A DNA stretch of 64,000 nucleotides from Paramecium sonneborni (GCA_905182985.1 CAJJDN010000098.1:194117-258116), one strand, 5' to 3'. Positions 1 to 14,100 are shown, counted from the first letter of the stretch. The notes: a model not told the origin generated them from the sequence alone. Made by a program: numbers and translations.

Positions 1-396
1 AAACTTGCTTAATATCTATTATATCAGATTCCTTTCATGAAAAACTACAAATACTTTTAGATCTTTAGTCACAAATTTCTTAGGATTAAATTCATTTGGA
101 TTGCCACCTTTAGCTGATGTTCTTTCATTAGCAATTTATTTTCTAATTTATCCTCCCTAAGCTAGAGCATTATTATGAGATTAGTTAATCTTCATTCTAG
201 CTCTTATTGATTCTCTATTTTATGGAATCCTATTGGTTGAAATGCTAGATTCATCTAATTATGTATTTGGACTATCTCTCATAATAGATTAAGTAGTTCT
301 AAAAGGACTCTATTAAACTTGATATTTTGAGTTACTTATGATTTTCTTTAATTTCTCATTTTATATTATTTATAATATATTAAATTGTTTCATCAT
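1..396 (-). CDS. hypothetical protein, N-terminal part (gene runs off the window)
   Basis: An open frame on the minus strand starts with a double ATG just after an in-frame TGA and stays open to the window edge, giving about 130 residues. It uses TAA/TAG as Gln throughout. The visible part is hydrophilic, rich in Asn, Ser, Gln and Arg, with no membrane segment or motif I recognise. The codon use and absence of TGA support a real gene. The C-terminal part is missing, so no family call is possible. Confidence 0.55.
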
Positions 397-731
397 ACCA
401 GATATTCAAATCTTTCCTTCCTAAAAAGAGAACTGCAAAAAATAATTAATTCATGGATTAACAAATGAGAATAAATATGAATTCTAATAGAGATATAATA
501 TATGTAATCACCATTTTATTTAATGAAATATAGTATAAAATTTATTTAATGGCAAATTATTTATTGAATTTACATTAAATGAGTAATGTATAAAAATAAA
601 TTAATGAATAGAAAATGAATGGGGTTCTCTCTTTTAATAATGATTTCTAAATTTTTGAAGAATGAAACGAAGTTGATAATATTTTAATGTCTCATAAATT
701 ATTTTATTTTAAATCTTTTATTTATTTATTT
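397..731. other. divergent intergenic spacer
   Basis: This is an AT-rich spacer between the divergent starts of the partial gene and the YTH gene. It presumably carries both promoters, but I see no recognisable element, RNA gene or repeat in it. Confidence 0.5.
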
Positions 732-1857
732 ATGAATCAGCCTTAATTTTAGGCACTTCCTTCATATGAAAATTTGGATATGATTAGGAAGACCTTTTAG
801 CCATTGGAACATATAAATTTTGAGCATGAATTTAAGAATTTAGAAAAAAGCAAATATTTCATAATTCGTACATAAGGTGAAGATAATGTACATAGAGCCA
901 TGAAATATGGTATTTGGACAAGGTAGTGTAAAATTTAATATTCAGCTCTTCTCGAAAGAATGAACGATTGAATGAAGCATTTTCATAAGGAGATGTTTAT
1001 CTCTTTTTTACTGAAATAAACAGTCTTTGCTTTAGTGGAATGGCCAAATTGACTTCAGGATTTGATCCTAAATCGCATTTTAAATATTGGCTTATTGAAA
1101 ACAAATGGTTTGGTTTGTTCTAAATAAAATGGGTAAGCACCTTTGCTTAATGTAGTTATATGTAAAGGATCTTCCTTTTAAATTATTTGAGAATATCAAA
1201 TAAATCCAAAAATTTGAAGGAAGTGACGAAACAATTAAATCAGTTTATGACTTGATCGATTGTACTGAGTTAAATCTTGAAAACGGAATCAAAATGGTAG
1301 AAATTTTTAAGAAAGAGGAATCCAAGAAAAGTTTATTTGAAGATTTCACTTAATTAGATAAGTTAGAAGTAAGTTTTATAAATATTTAGAATCAAAGTAG
1401 ATAATAGAGAGATTCGAATCCAAATTTTGAAAAGAAGTTTTAAGAATTGAGATCTGTATTTGAAACAATTCCTTATTCCTTTTCTGCAGCTTCTTATGAG
1501 AGAAGATAACAACGAAAACCTTAATATGGATATTATAATTATGGTAATTAATATATAATTATTTAAGGTTACTATTAATAACCTTAATACTGGTAATCTA
1601 ATAGTGGATTCTATTAATAAGAATAATATTAATAATATCCATATTAACAATATTAAAATAAGTATTAAGAATCAAATGATCAAAAGTTTAATAAGAACGA
1701 GAGTTAGCAACCTGTAAATTTAGAGGATAAATTTGAAATGTAATAAAATAGAAAATATAAATATGATAAAAAGAAAAGATTTAATAATCGTAATAACTAA
1801 TAAATTGAGTATGTTTAAAAGTATCAATAAGAAACAATAGTATAGTAAAACATATGA
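732..1857 (+). CDS. YTH-domain RNA-binding protein
   Basis: Spliced product about 352 residues. Introns at 923-945 and 1133-1155 are required; a 21-nt one at 1369-1389 is in frame and optional. The YTH domain covers roughly residues 33-165. It opens with KYFIIRTQGEDNVHRAMKYG followed by IWTSS, which aligns with the family's K-F-F-I-I-K...D-I-H-R-S-I-K-Y...I-W-C-S. Later come NERLNEAF, VYLFF, a tryptophan in NKW and IKWLYVKDLPF. The first tryptophan sits where the m6A-cage tryptophan lies in YTHDC1/YTHDF. A tail of about 110 residues is very rich in Tyr, Gln and Asn. The family binds N6-methyladenosine in RNA, so a role in RNA fate is likely. It converges on the kinesin gene with a 31-bp spacer. 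Confidence 0.88.
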
Positions 1858-1888
1858 AACATTAAAATTAAAAAAAAGACAATAATAA

Positions 1889-4447
1889 TCAAATTTATTA
1901 CACTCTCTAGTGTTATTTTCGTTTATGCTAATCATCATTCTACAGTAACAATGGCATTTATTCAAGTGGTTACAAATTAATATCTATTTAAATAAAAAAT
2001 TTACTTTTTTTATTCTTATTAGGAGTGACATGAGATAAATTGTTATTATTAGCACTCCCATTATTAACATATTAGCTATTTTAGATTTAAATACAGTTAT
2101 CCTTGTTGTCTAAAGGACTAAGAATAATTTTTTGATTTAATTTTTTCTCTATAAATTGTTAGTTAACTTAATCACTCTGAAAGCGTAATTTTCCTTCTTA
2201 TTATTCTAACATTTAATAACTTTATTTAATTTTATCTGCAATTATTTATCCTTTTTCAAATTAAGGTTAACTTAATCCATGTTATTTTTATTAAGATTCT
2301 AAGAATTAATTTAATAAAATACCTTTACTTGGAATTCTAGGAGAAACAATTCTTTATTTATTATCTTAATCATAATCTAAATTATTGATTTTTTTATTTA
2401 TTTATTTAGAATTAATTTCTAGTACTCTTTCTGATTTTTCTACCTCAATTAAATCCATGGCTTAGATTTTATTATATAATAGTAGTACCTTATTTATATG
2501 GTAAAGAGGGAAAGTTTACTTTTTTTGCTTTAAAATTAAAAGGAGGGATTTTATATTCTTGAGCATCATCATCCCATTCACTTGCAGCTTAAAGTGTCTC
2601 TAATTCATTTTAACTAAACATCATCTTAACTAAACCTGCATATAATTTAATTTCCTTCTGTTAATTTCTTATAGTTTCTAACATATCTTCTTTTTCATAT
2701 TCTACTTCTTATTTTAAATCTTTTTATTCTATTGTAGCTTCTTCTAATTTCTTTCTTAAATATTTAATAAGTTTTCTTAGTTTTTCAACTTCCTCTTAGA
2801 CACTTTAATATTTCGTTTCTATTTATAACATTTCTTATTATTGTTGTTCTTATTATTATATCAAAGCTTCATGTTCTTTTTTCTATTATTCAATAGCTTG
2901 TCTAATTTTTTTGTATTTCTTTTTATCATCTTCACTTCCCTTTCCTCCTTAAACCATCATTTATTCTTTTTCTTTAAGTATTTATTCTAATCTTTATCTA
3001 GCTTATTTTTCTTATTCAGCTTAGTTTTCTTTTTCTCTCATTTCTTATTCAAATTTTTCTTTTTCTAATTGAAGTTAATTATTTTTTTGTTTAAATTCTT
3101 ATAATTCTTTAAATTTGTCTTCAGAATGTTCATTTTGTGGTAATATTTATAGATTATTTTTTAATTATAATAACCTATCATTTTCTTCTTTTAATCTAGA
3201 AATCTCTGCATTATGATTATTATTTGGTTAATATAATTAAAATGCTTCTAATTAAATAGGTTATCCAGCTGCTTGTTTTGATAATAATTCTTTTAATTTT
3301 TTAATTTCCTCAGCTTATTCTTTTAATAAAGCATCTTTTGGATCTTCATTAACTTTAGGTTAATTTTTAATCATCTTTGCTCTTGAAGCATATCTTAAAC
3401 TAGATGCAGTCTCATCATAATTAAAATCTGATGGACTAATTGCTGTAATCATAATAGTTTTAGTATTTCCTCCTAAAGAATCCTATAATAATCTAGTTAA
3501 TTTTGAATCTCTATAAGGAATATGTTAAGTTTTCCCATCTACTAATGCTGAAATCACATTTCCTAATGCTGATAATGATAAATTAATTTTTGTAGCTTCT
3601 TTTAATCTATCTCCTGTAGCTTATGTTTTTGATTACCTTTCACTTCCTGCCAAATCTACTAAATTCAATTTACCTGCTGTTATTCTCTCATTTCCTTTAC
3701 CATCTGTTATAGAACATTCAATATATACTGTAAATATACAATGACTTCTACTAGATTCTTTATTCATAGCTGTTGCACCTACAGATCTGTTTTAAGTACC
3801 TAATTACATATACTTATCCATTTCTTATGTTGTCTTTACTACTACTATATTCAAATCTTTTATAAATACTCCCTACTATCCTTCTTTTAATTCGTATTTC
3901 TATTTTACATCTTTACTTAATAAATCATGAATTTCTTCATTATATATTTCTATATATGAACATCTTAATAAAAATTTTTTATTCGAATCTGAATTATTAT
4001 TGATTATGTTTATTATTTGATCAAATGTCCTTGGAATTATCCCTTTCATGCTTTCCTAAAATTCATTTAAGATCTTACATTCATTGGATCTCCTATCATC
4101 GTAAATGTCTTACCACAACCTAATTTTCACAAACTTTTATGTACCTGTTTAACCATATGCAAATATTGTTCCATTATAACCATCAGCAACAGATTCAACT
4201 AAATTAAATGCTGTCTTCTAATATATTTATAATTGTGGGGTCTCAGCTCCAAATACATAATCATATGTAAAATTCTTCACTTCATTATCCTGACTCTAAT
4301 TAACATTTAAACCATCCTTATTACATTTCGCAATTCAATACTATTTGTATCCTCATATACTGTTACACATGGTTTACTTCCATTTTCTTTCTCTCTTTAA
4401 TTAAATGGACGCATTCGCACTATCACTTTTACACATTCTGCAGGCAT
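1889..4447 (-). CDS. kinesin motor protein, kinesin-2-like
   Basis: Spliced product about 817 residues; introns at 4296-4324, 4120-4144, 4056-4078 and 2461-2488 bring the coding length to a multiple of three. The N-terminal motor (about residues 5-340) shows VIVRMRP, the P-loop GQTGCGKTF (Gln written TAA), the switch I-type NKESSRSH, the switch [10 protein letters not shown] and the SLGGNTKT helix. A long Glu/Gln/Lys-rich coiled-coil follows (about 370-640). A stretch containing [10 protein letters not shown] resembles the short conserved block after the kinesin-2 (KIF3/KIF17) stalk, where NWNEDIGEW-type sequences occur. Kinesin-2 motors drive anterograde intraflagellar transport, which fits a ciliate. 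The last 30 or so codons are less certain. It is divergent from the gene at 4820. Confidence 0.9.
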
Positions 4448-4819
4448 TAATAATTTATTTATTATTTATTACTTTTTTGTATTATCTTACAAAAAATAGT
4501 AGAACTTTAAAAAATTTTATTCTATTTTTTAGTCACTACAAATACATTACATCACATCACACCATTTTTAAAAATGAAAAAATATTAATTTTTTTTATTT
4601 TAAATTGAAATCAATAAATAAAAATGCAATCCTAACACTACGTTGTTTATTCAAAAAAAAAACTTTTTTTTCAACCTATATTTTCAAAAATTGTTTAACT
4701 TAAACTTAAATAAATTATTTTCGAAGAGTAAAAAGATTCTTTTTTTATCTTCTAAAAATAAATTAAGGACCTGCTCATTTTCAATTCATAATTAAATAAT
4801 ATAAATAATTACAAAAGAA
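4448..4819. other. divergent intergenic spacer
   Basis: The spacer between the kinesin start and the 966-residue gene has poly-A/poly-T runs and very low GC. I see no gene, repeat or RNA in it. Confidence 0.5.
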
Positions 4820-7742
4820 ATGATTGGAAATATAGTACAAGTAATTGGAGAATTGCTTAATTGCAAAGTTGACTTTCTTTGTACTGCTTAATTATCAAGT
4901 GAAAAAAAATATTTTGCTGTTGTGGCTAGTGATAGGCTATTATTTATAGCAGGAAAATTGGAAAAGGTTGAAATGTCTTTAGAATATGGTAAGATAAAAG
5001 GATTAGTTATTTCCACAAGAGTACCAACAATGTTTTAAATTCATTCCGATATAATAATTGATATTTATGCACTTGAAAGAAAATAGTTAATTTAAGCGCT
5101 TAGATATTCATGGATGACTGATTTTATGCATAAAAATTTTTAGTTTAAATAGTTACCTATGTATAAAGATGATATCAAATCTAATATTTCAGAAAAATAA
5201 GCGATACTTCCTAATCTTTTATTTACTAGACATGGAAAACAAATCTATAGAAATAAAAATTATACATTTAGTTTACCAGAAGAATATATATCAACATATC
5301 AAGATGGTGTCTATGTACACAAAGAAAGTTAATAATGCAAAATAATAATTTAAATTACAGATCCTATGCCCATTTAATTATTGAGTTAGATAGGGGAAAA
5401 AGCCAATTTATAATATTATTCTGAAATGTTCTTAGAAATCGTTTTAAAAGGAATAAATTCTAAAGATGAAAGTAAAAAATAAGAAACTAATCAAAGAAGT
5501 GAGGACAGCGATGAGGATGGAAAAATATAAGATGAAGATTAATAGGAAACTAACAAAAAGGAAGAAATACTTGATTATTGGATCATTTCTTCTCATAATT
5601 ATAAAAAAAGATCGAATTTAATGAATGATGTTTCTGAATGGTATGGATGGGAATTACATGCAAGAACTTAAGTTTAAGATATTTTTATTATTATTTTGAG
5701 AAGAGTACACATTCCTCCAATTTTTGAAACATATTAAGAGATATTATTTGTTTTATATGGATAGGAATAAAATGCTAAAGAATAGGTTTTAGTAAATGAT
5801 AGAGATTTATTAAAATTAACATTAGAATAGGATTTAGAAGAACATGCATTTAAAAATGTGTTAAGAAATGCAATTGATTCTTTATCATGTAAAATGTTTA
5901 TATTTGAGAAACAATATCAGATATTTATATAATTATCTGCAGATAGATTATTATATAACAGATAAACATTAAATTTCATTTATAATAAATTCAAAATATT
6001 TCCATAATTCATGAGTTATGCTTTAAAATATCTAAAATTATTATTTTAACGTTTAGTATTATATGATAAAGAAAGATTTTTAATATTAGATAAAGAATTA
6101 ACATAGAAGTATGGTTTTATTTTAAAAAATCTTAAAGATTATATGACAGAAACAGTTGAAAATGATGAGAATCTCTAAGCATTATTTGATGCATTTGAAT
6201 AAGCATCATTTGTAAGAGACAAATCAGGTAATGAAGAGGAGAGAAAGTTTATTTGGTAATAGAAATTATCTAATTATATGGGCATATGCCTTGATGGTCT
6301 TTTAATGGGATCAGCATTCAGCTTTAAAGATTTAGTTCCTGTATTATAAGCCAAAGTTAGTATGGAATTAAAAACAATAATCTTAGAATTATTTGATTAT
6401 TGTTTATATGCTGTACCAAAAAAAGAATGTAGACCCATTAAAAAAGGAAATTTCATTAAAAGATTAGAAGAATTAGCATCAAATAAATATTAATACAATG
6501 TAAATATAGCAAAATCTTTAATTGAAGCAAACTTCTTTTCTTAAGAAGTACTACTTTAAGAAAGATCAGGATTATATAGTAGCTTAATTTGTTACTTTCT
6601 TTAATCTGAAAATGTAGACATGATAGTTGCTATTTGCCGTCATATAATAAATTTTTAAGCAGAAATTAAACATACTACAGGATTAACAGAGGCTATGATA
6701 ACAGCATTTAAACCTATTTCTGTTGAATTAATAAGATTGTATAGAAGTCATAATAGAACTATCGCTACTTTAGCTTGTGCATCATTATTTAATCTATGTA
6801 CAAATTCAAGAGAATTTAAATATATTATTTTAAATGATGATGGAGCAAGTCTACTTGTGAGTAAATTAGTAACCAAAGATAATTTTTTATTGCATTTTGC
6901 TTTAAAGTAAATAGATTTTATAATTTAGATTAATATATTGTGTAATGAGTATAACATAGAACATTGAGAAATTATTGGCAGCAAATTTAACTGATTATTT
7001 ATATAAAGTCTTAGAAGGACCTTAAATAAAAGGTTGTCAATATGATGCTCGATGTCTTATAACAACATGCCAAATTTTAAGTGTTTGTTTGGTAAGTGAA
7101 GTTGAATTAAGAAATATTGATCATTTACTAATTTTATTGTATAATATGGTCACTACTTAAGCTGATTAATATTTTTTGGATTAAGAAGAATCTGTTAATC
7201 TAAAGAGTGAAGCTTTATATGTTATGAGTAAAATGTGTCACAAAAGTGCAGAAGTTAAGAAAAAGGTTAATTAGGAATGTGTGCCTTTTTTATTAAAACT
7301 AATGGAAAAACTAACATATCATTAAGTTTAAGAGAAAATTATCATGTTATTGTGTATTTTAATAAAAGAAAATAAAGAATGGGCTTTGGATTGGTTATAA
7401 ATGTAGATAAAATTACAAGATATATTAACAACATATCATAATAATGATATATAATCATCTAATTATCTATTGTCATAAATCAAATTTATAGATGACGAAG
7501 CTAAAAAAGTAAAAAATGAAGAAATGAAACGATCAAAACTTGCTCCTACAGCCAGTGTAATTGCAGAATAAATGATGGAATAATTATAATAATAAGAATC
7601 TACTATTTAGGATAATAATAAAAAATCTATTGTTAGTGAAGGAAAATCTTCAATGATTGATGATTCTAGGATAACTACTTCTATTTTAAATAATAAATCT
7701 AAAATAAATGCTAGTTTATTGAAAAAATCTTCAGCTTAATGA
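4820..7742 (+). CDS. large unknown protein, 966 residues
   Basis: One 22-nt intron at 6907-6928 joins two long open frames, and the spliced length is exactly divisible by three. The first 120 residues look globular and beta-rich. An acidic Ser/Asp/Glu linker lies near residues 215-250. From about residue 300 to 880 the sequence is leucine-rich and helical, like ARM/HEAT-type repeat proteins, but I cannot define repeat units. The last 70 residues are Gln-, Ser- and Lys-rich and probably disordered. There is no signal peptide or membrane segment. No family is recognised. Confidence 0.82.
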
Positions 7743-7798
7743 ATTTTTTTTATTATTTAAGATTAAACTTTTAAAATATATGAAATATAATTAATAAA

Positions 7799-8677
7799 TC
7801 AAGATTGCATTTAATTTTAAAGTTCATAAATATCTTAAGCCTTTTCTAAATAAGAGACTAATTTTCCACTTTAAATTATTTCTCTTACTAATTTAAAATC
7901 ATCTAATGTTACATTCTCTTTAAGATGCATCAACTATTTTATTTATTATTAATATTATTATCTTTCTTCTTAAAAATTAAATTAATCTTCAACCTATCCA
8001 CTCTTAATTATGATCATCAACTTGATTAAATGATTTTTACATTAATTCATTAACTTTCTCTTATTCTTCAATCAATTTCTATTTATATATTCCCAATCCT
8101 CTCTCTAAGATATAATCACATCCTATTAATTATTTGAATTAGATCTATTTTAATTTGCAATTTATCTTGAAAACTATTACAATGATTCCAAATCTAATTA
8201 ATCCTATTAAAATGCTAATAATTCTTTTTCTTTAATCTCTATCACTTGAATCAAATTATTAATTATTTCATTTTGAGAATTTATAATAATTTTATCATTT
8301 TCAATTTACAATTTCATTGAAAAAATATTTTAGTTTTCTTCATTCTTGTTTTCTCTAACTATAAGCTTCTAAATTTTAAATATTATTTTCTTTCCTCATC
8401 AAATTTATCAAGATATTGATTATACATTTGTAAAAGAGTACTATTAATTTCATTTGAATATAGACTCCTTTACTCACCGCCTTAATTTTTAATTCATTTT
8501 ATAAATTTTATCTTTCTAATTCAGAGTTTTCTAAATGATTCTTGACTGGTTATAATTCCATTTATAATTCAATTATTTACTTCTATTTTTTTCTAATTAT
8601 AACTGCTTTATTTTTAAATATAAATTTATTAAGATTTTATATATTAGATAATAGTATTAAAATTATAATTAGCGCAT
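7799..8677 (-). pseudogene. coiled-coil gene with internal frameshifts
   Basis: A coding-like stretch starts at ATG 8677 and ends at TGA 7799. The C-terminal 60 residues (containing ENVTLDDFKLVREIIQSGKL) read well after a probable 25-nt GTT...AAG intron near 7960-7985. Upstream, the frame changes by single bases around 8200 and 8125 without a plausible intron, and the exon near 8340-8450 does not join cleanly to either side. Composition is that of a Gln/Glu/Lys/Leu coiled coil. Either the gene is decaying or the assembly has indels; I cannot tell which. Confidence 0.45.
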
Positions 8678-8747
8678 AAAATTCAGAAATAACTATTTAT
8701 TTAATTGTGTATTTACTTAAGCAATATAAACTTATAATTATATTAAT

Positions 8748-9602
8748 ATGGGTCTTAGACATGCTTAAACAAAGATAAATAAAAATTTAGAGCCTCCAAT
8801 TAATATATTCCTTTTTATAGCGATTATATTTTAAAAATATAATAATTTTAGATTCGATAAAATATTTGAAAAGATATTTATTTTTTTTATTATTATGCTT
8901 GCAGATAATAAAGATACTTAAATATGCTTTTAAATTGGAAATCTAATTAGATATTGTATAAATTAAACGAATCATTCGATTATTATTTTTGATTTTCTCC
9001 TCGTGATTTACAAAATACTACAAATATTCTAGTTAATGATATGGTCAACTTAAAAAAGAGAAATTAATATTTTAGATTAATTTCTGAGTTTACTTTTTAA
9101 AGATACTAATTGTTATATTGTAATTTATTAAATCAATGCTTCTGTAGATATTTTTGAGATCCCATAATTTTATAAAAAGATATAAGCATTTAAGTATTCC
9201 CATAAATTATTATTTTCAATCTCAAAATATTTTTATAATAGTAGAAAGATGATGGGGAAAGATATAAATGAAATGATTAGGAATATGAATTAACAATTAA
9301 AGAAGATTAAAATTGGTAAAAAAATAGTTATAATAATTTTGAGTAAATAATTGACATTTTTTAAAAATAATCCACCATTAAAAGATATTTAGAGAAAAAA
9401 AGTTAAAATCTATCTTGGTTCCATAATTTAAGTATTTCAAACATCAACAAAATTTGAAATAGATTTTGAAATAAAATTTGGAGATATTTTTCATTTAAAC
9501 AAAGGTCAATCTCAAAAGTAATTTAACTAGTAAACTAGTAGTCTCTACAATTGCAAATTTGATTTAAGAAACTTAAAGAAAATAAATAAAATAATCTATT
9601 GA
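8748..9602 (+). CDS. hypothetical protein, 284 residues
   Basis: A single uninterrupted frame from ATG to TGA, free of TGA for 285 codons, which is long for chance in this composition but not decisive. An early hydrophobic stretch (about residues 16-26, FLFIAIIF) could be one membrane segment. The rest is Lys-, Ile- and Asn-rich. The nucleotide composition is closer to spacer than in neighbouring genes, so this could be a fast-evolving gene or a chance ORF. No motif is recognised. Confidence 0.4.
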
Positions 9603-9664
9603 ATTAATCTGAAAAAGAGTTTTACATTTATAATAATATAAATTTATTCATATCATAAAAAATA

Positions 9665-11002
9665 ATGAATGAAAGGGAATCACGTACATCTTATAGAGCA
9701 TTCTCTTCAAATCCTACTTCTGCACCTTAAAATGCTTATGCTACAGCACTTAAGTCATTATAAAACAAATTAAAGGGAGTTGAAGAATTTAAAAAATCTA
9801 TTGATAATCCTTCTAATTGCCTAATTGATTAACTCAAAAAATAAATAAATGATTTGTAAAATGAAAATGAAAAATTGTAATTTTTATTAATGAAAACTAA
9901 TCAAGAAAATTAGATGAATTTTGTCGCATCATAATAAATTGAAGTTTTATAAGCTGAAAGATTATAACATCTTAAAGATTATTAAGATAGAGTTAGTGAT
10001 TTAATCAGAAAAAATGAAGAATTAAAACATGAAAAACATGATATTTAAATTGCATTTGACATTTTACAAAGATAATTATAAGCATATAAATCTAATGAAA
10101 AAGGATTTTTACATAAAGTTGAACTTAAAAAATTTGAAGAAAATGCTTCTCTTTTAACAAGTGTTTAAGATCTTAAAATCAAACTTGATTTAAAGGATTA
10201 ATAACTTAAAAAAATAGAAAAAAAAATTGAATTTTTAGAAAATGAAAAAGAATAGGTTCTTCAAGAATTTTCTAATTATAAATCTAAATATCCTCCAATG
10301 AAATTACATGATTTCGAAAAACAAATTCATGCATTAAAAATTTAATTAGATGAAAAAGATAAGCAACATTCTAGATATATTGATGATATTGAAAATAATA
10401 AAAATATTAGAGAAGAATAATTAAATAAAAAAATCTAAGATTTAAATAGTAAATGTAATGAATATTAATAAATTATTGAACAACTAAATTAAGATTATAA
10501 AGATTTAAGTCTGAGATACCAGTAAGTTAAAATTAAATTAGATTATGAAGAAAGATAGCATAGATATATTAGTAGAAAGTTTAGTTAAGGGGAAACTGAA
10601 ATTAAATAAGATTATAAAGAATAGAAAACTATAACTAAATTAAATATAGATTAAATGCCTTCTCCTCTAACAAGTCCAAGATTAGATCATAATAGCTTGA
10701 GATAAAATTCATTAAAATAAGCTATAAAAGAATGTTTGGAAGACATGTAAAACACTTCTAATTTTAAATTTTGTAGTTCAGATAAAAAAACTGAAAATAA
10801 AAAGTAGTAATTGTTATCACCTTTTTAAAACTCTCGTTAAGAAGAAATTGAAACAAAACTCAAAGGACTTAATCAAAAATATGAGAATTTAATTTGGTAA
10901 GCTTAAAAAGAAAATGATTTAAATTAAAAAGCTTTGATTAGAAAGTAATTACTAGAAATAGCAGAATAAATAAAAGAAACTAGTAAGTTTGAAAAAACAT
11001 GA
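9665..11002 (+). CDS. coiled-coil protein, 445 residues
   Basis: An intronless frame from ATG 9665 to TGA 11000-11002. After a Ser/Thr-rich head of about 35 residues, residues 60-310 are a nearly continuous Glu/Lys/Leu/Gln coiled coil. A Pro/Ser linker with PSPLTSPR follows near residue 325, then a second short coiled coil to the end. There is no signal peptide, membrane segment or catalytic motif. In ciliates such proteins are often cytoskeletal or basal-body components, but that is only inference from composition. Confidence 0.8.
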
Positions 11003-11182
11003 AAAATAATTACATTCTATTGTGTGATTTTTTGATTTGATTGATTTGAAATAATTCACTTTATCTTTTTTTAACATTAAGATTGTTTATCATTTAAAAT
11101 ATAATTGAATTTATGATGGAAATCTATTAATTTAATAATTTATTAATATTTTAATAAGAAAGTGTTATTATTAATTTATAAG

Positions 11183-14100
11183 ATGTTTGTACTTATTCTG
11201 ATTCCATATGCAATTTGTACATAATCGAATTTTATAAACATTGGAAAAACTTACGATGGGTAATAACCCAATATATACATTTAGATAAATCAATTCTAAT
11301 AGTGAAGATTCTATTGGTCACAGCTATTATTTTGAAATTTCTGAACTCATCAACAATGCTGATATTATTATTATTGTAAGTTAAAAAACTCCTTAAGGTG
11401 ATCCAAATATATTTTTATCTCTTTTAAATCCTGAACCATATTCAATAGATGAGAGTGAACTTGGATATTGCTAATCATATGGAAGTGGTATATATTTAAG
11501 TTTGAATTTGAGATTTATGTGTCATAGATAAAAAACTGTTACAAATTGATAAACCTTATTATATTGGTATAACATGTTCAGAAGATTGCAGATATACGTT
11601 AAAAGTGAATTATGATTTAGAATAAAAAATGTTTATGAGTAATTACTATTATTTTAAATATACATAGATGATTTATTGAGATTTAAAATGAATGAAGGAG
11701 TTTCTAGTCAGGTAGTAAAAATTCAAATAGATCATAATCTAGATATTCAAGAATTAGAAATTACAGGAAGAATAATTAATTATAATGAAATTTAAACTGC
11801 TTTCCATATGTATCTAAATTTAGGAGAGACTCTTCCAAGTTCTTAATCATAAGATTATATTGGTAAAGATTTTGAAAATGGTCATAAGTATTTAATCTTA
11901 CCATAGATTAAATTAATAAACACTAATATTTTGACTATGATAGTTGAATCTCAAGTTGGTTCATTAATTGAATTAAAAACTCAAACTTATGGAAAAATAA
12001 GAAAATGCATATTATAATCTATAATATAAGGAGAAGTTATGTAAAATTAATCTCATCATTATCAAGTAGAAATACAAGATTAAATGGATTCTAAAAATCA
12101 TTTGGTATTTATAAATGTATAATGAGTTTTTTAGTAAATTAAATTGAACCCCTATTCTGGTTAGATTACTATTTATATTAATTTTCAATAAAAACTTCCT
12201 AATAGATTAGAAGATTATTAATATTAATACAAAATTAACTAAAGTTCTATTATTATGTTTTCTGATTTAGACTTAAATAAGTATAATTAAATTTAAACTA
12301 TTGATATTATTATTTATGGAAATGAATTATCAAATTATGAATTTAACCTTCAACCTTTACAATATATTCCAAATATTCAATAAAATTTTAATTATTAAGG
12401 GAGGATTTATAAAGATCAAATACTTTAATTTGAATTACATGTAAGATCTGATACTTTGAGGGGTAAACTTAATCTAGAAATTGAATCTGAAAACAATAAT
12501 GTAGTCATTATTCTACGTAGAAGTAATCATACAAATGAATAAATCTCAAAAAACGACATTATAAATATGGATAAACTTTAATCTGATATTCCAACTAATT
12601 TATTTATCTTCACAAAAAATAATTAATAAAATCTATCCTTTGAACTTGATTTTCCTATTATAGCTCATAATGTAGATATTGGAATGTATTCAGTAGGGCT
12701 TTTTTTAAACTAAACTGAAAAATAATATAGCTCTTATTCTTTTATTATTAGAGGTGATCAATAGTTTAAAATTCTCTTAGATAACACTCCTTATAAAAGT
12801 ACAATAAAAAAAGAGTCTTATTCGTATTTTTAGTATATATTGATTCCAAAAGAAAATCTTTAGTAAATACAAATAATGTTAACATCTATTTAAGGTTTAC
12901 CTATATTATATTCATCAACAATAGAGTTTCCAAAAATTACTAATTATGAATAAATAGGGGAAAATAATATTATTACTTATGATTTTAAAGAAGCCATAAA
13001 TAAGAAACAAATATTTTTTATTTCAGTCTATTGTAAGACAGCAAGTTATTTTACTATTACAGTTATTATAAAAACTACTAATGATTAAGATAATATAGGT
13101 ATTTATCCATGGGAATATACTCAAATATTTTAAGGAGATTCTTAATTTCATGTACTAAATTCTAATGATAATTAATCTGTGGGTTTATTTAAGATAGATC
13201 TGGTAGAATAATTGGATAATCGTATGAATTAACATAATAAAAAAAAAAAAATGTTTAGTATTCACATTTTATCACCTTTAGGAGGGGTTATGATGTATGG
13301 ATTTGTTAGTCCTTCATCAAAAAAAGAAGGTTTTATTTGGTAAGATCCAAATGAAATATAAGTATATTTTAAATAATTAAATGGTGAATAAAGTATATTT
13401 TTAAGGGTTGAATTATAAGAGCATTATAACTATTCCTCCTATAAAATAGGTCTACAATTCTCAAATTGGTATAACTAAAATTTATAAGAAATAATGGAAA
13501 ATGAACATTACTTTGGTTATAATGAAGCAAAAGGATAATTGATGTTATCATTTAGATATTAGTAATTGCAAGATTATACAATTACAAAACATTCAGATGA
13601 ATAAGCTGTAAGAATATCAGTCCTTTTAAAAAATGATACGTTATCGTCTAGTGAATCTACATTATTAATTCCTAGAGAGAAAATAGAAAATTAAAATTGC
13701 TTAGATAAAAATAAAAAATAAAATTTTTGCTTTTTATTAATTCAAATATCAAGTATCTAAGCAAGTTTTTTTACATTAATTATATCTCATGAAAATAATT
13801 AGATCTCACTTCATATGGATTAAATTATTCATTAAAAACTTCCAAAAGAAAGTGATCATTATTATTCATTTGTTGATGATAGAGATTCCAATATTATTGT
13901 AAGAAATCTTAATGAAAATGTTTAATTATAACTTTTAGTTACACTTTTCTCCCCTTAATCTTATGAAATTAATAATTTTGATTATCCTTATCCTTAAAAT
14001 GAATCTTCATTAAATTTATTCAAAATTTCTAAAAACTTTAAAAAATTTAGTACTAGCTCTATCTCAATTTATCAAGAAGAAATTAGAAAAGAAACAGTTT

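Noticed and set aside
1363..1965. Two hydrophobic minus-strand frames of 95 and 81 residues
   Set aside because: They are shadows of the YTH gene's Gln/Asn/Tyr-rich end and the kinesin 3' end; repeated TTA/ATT codons only mimic membrane proteins.
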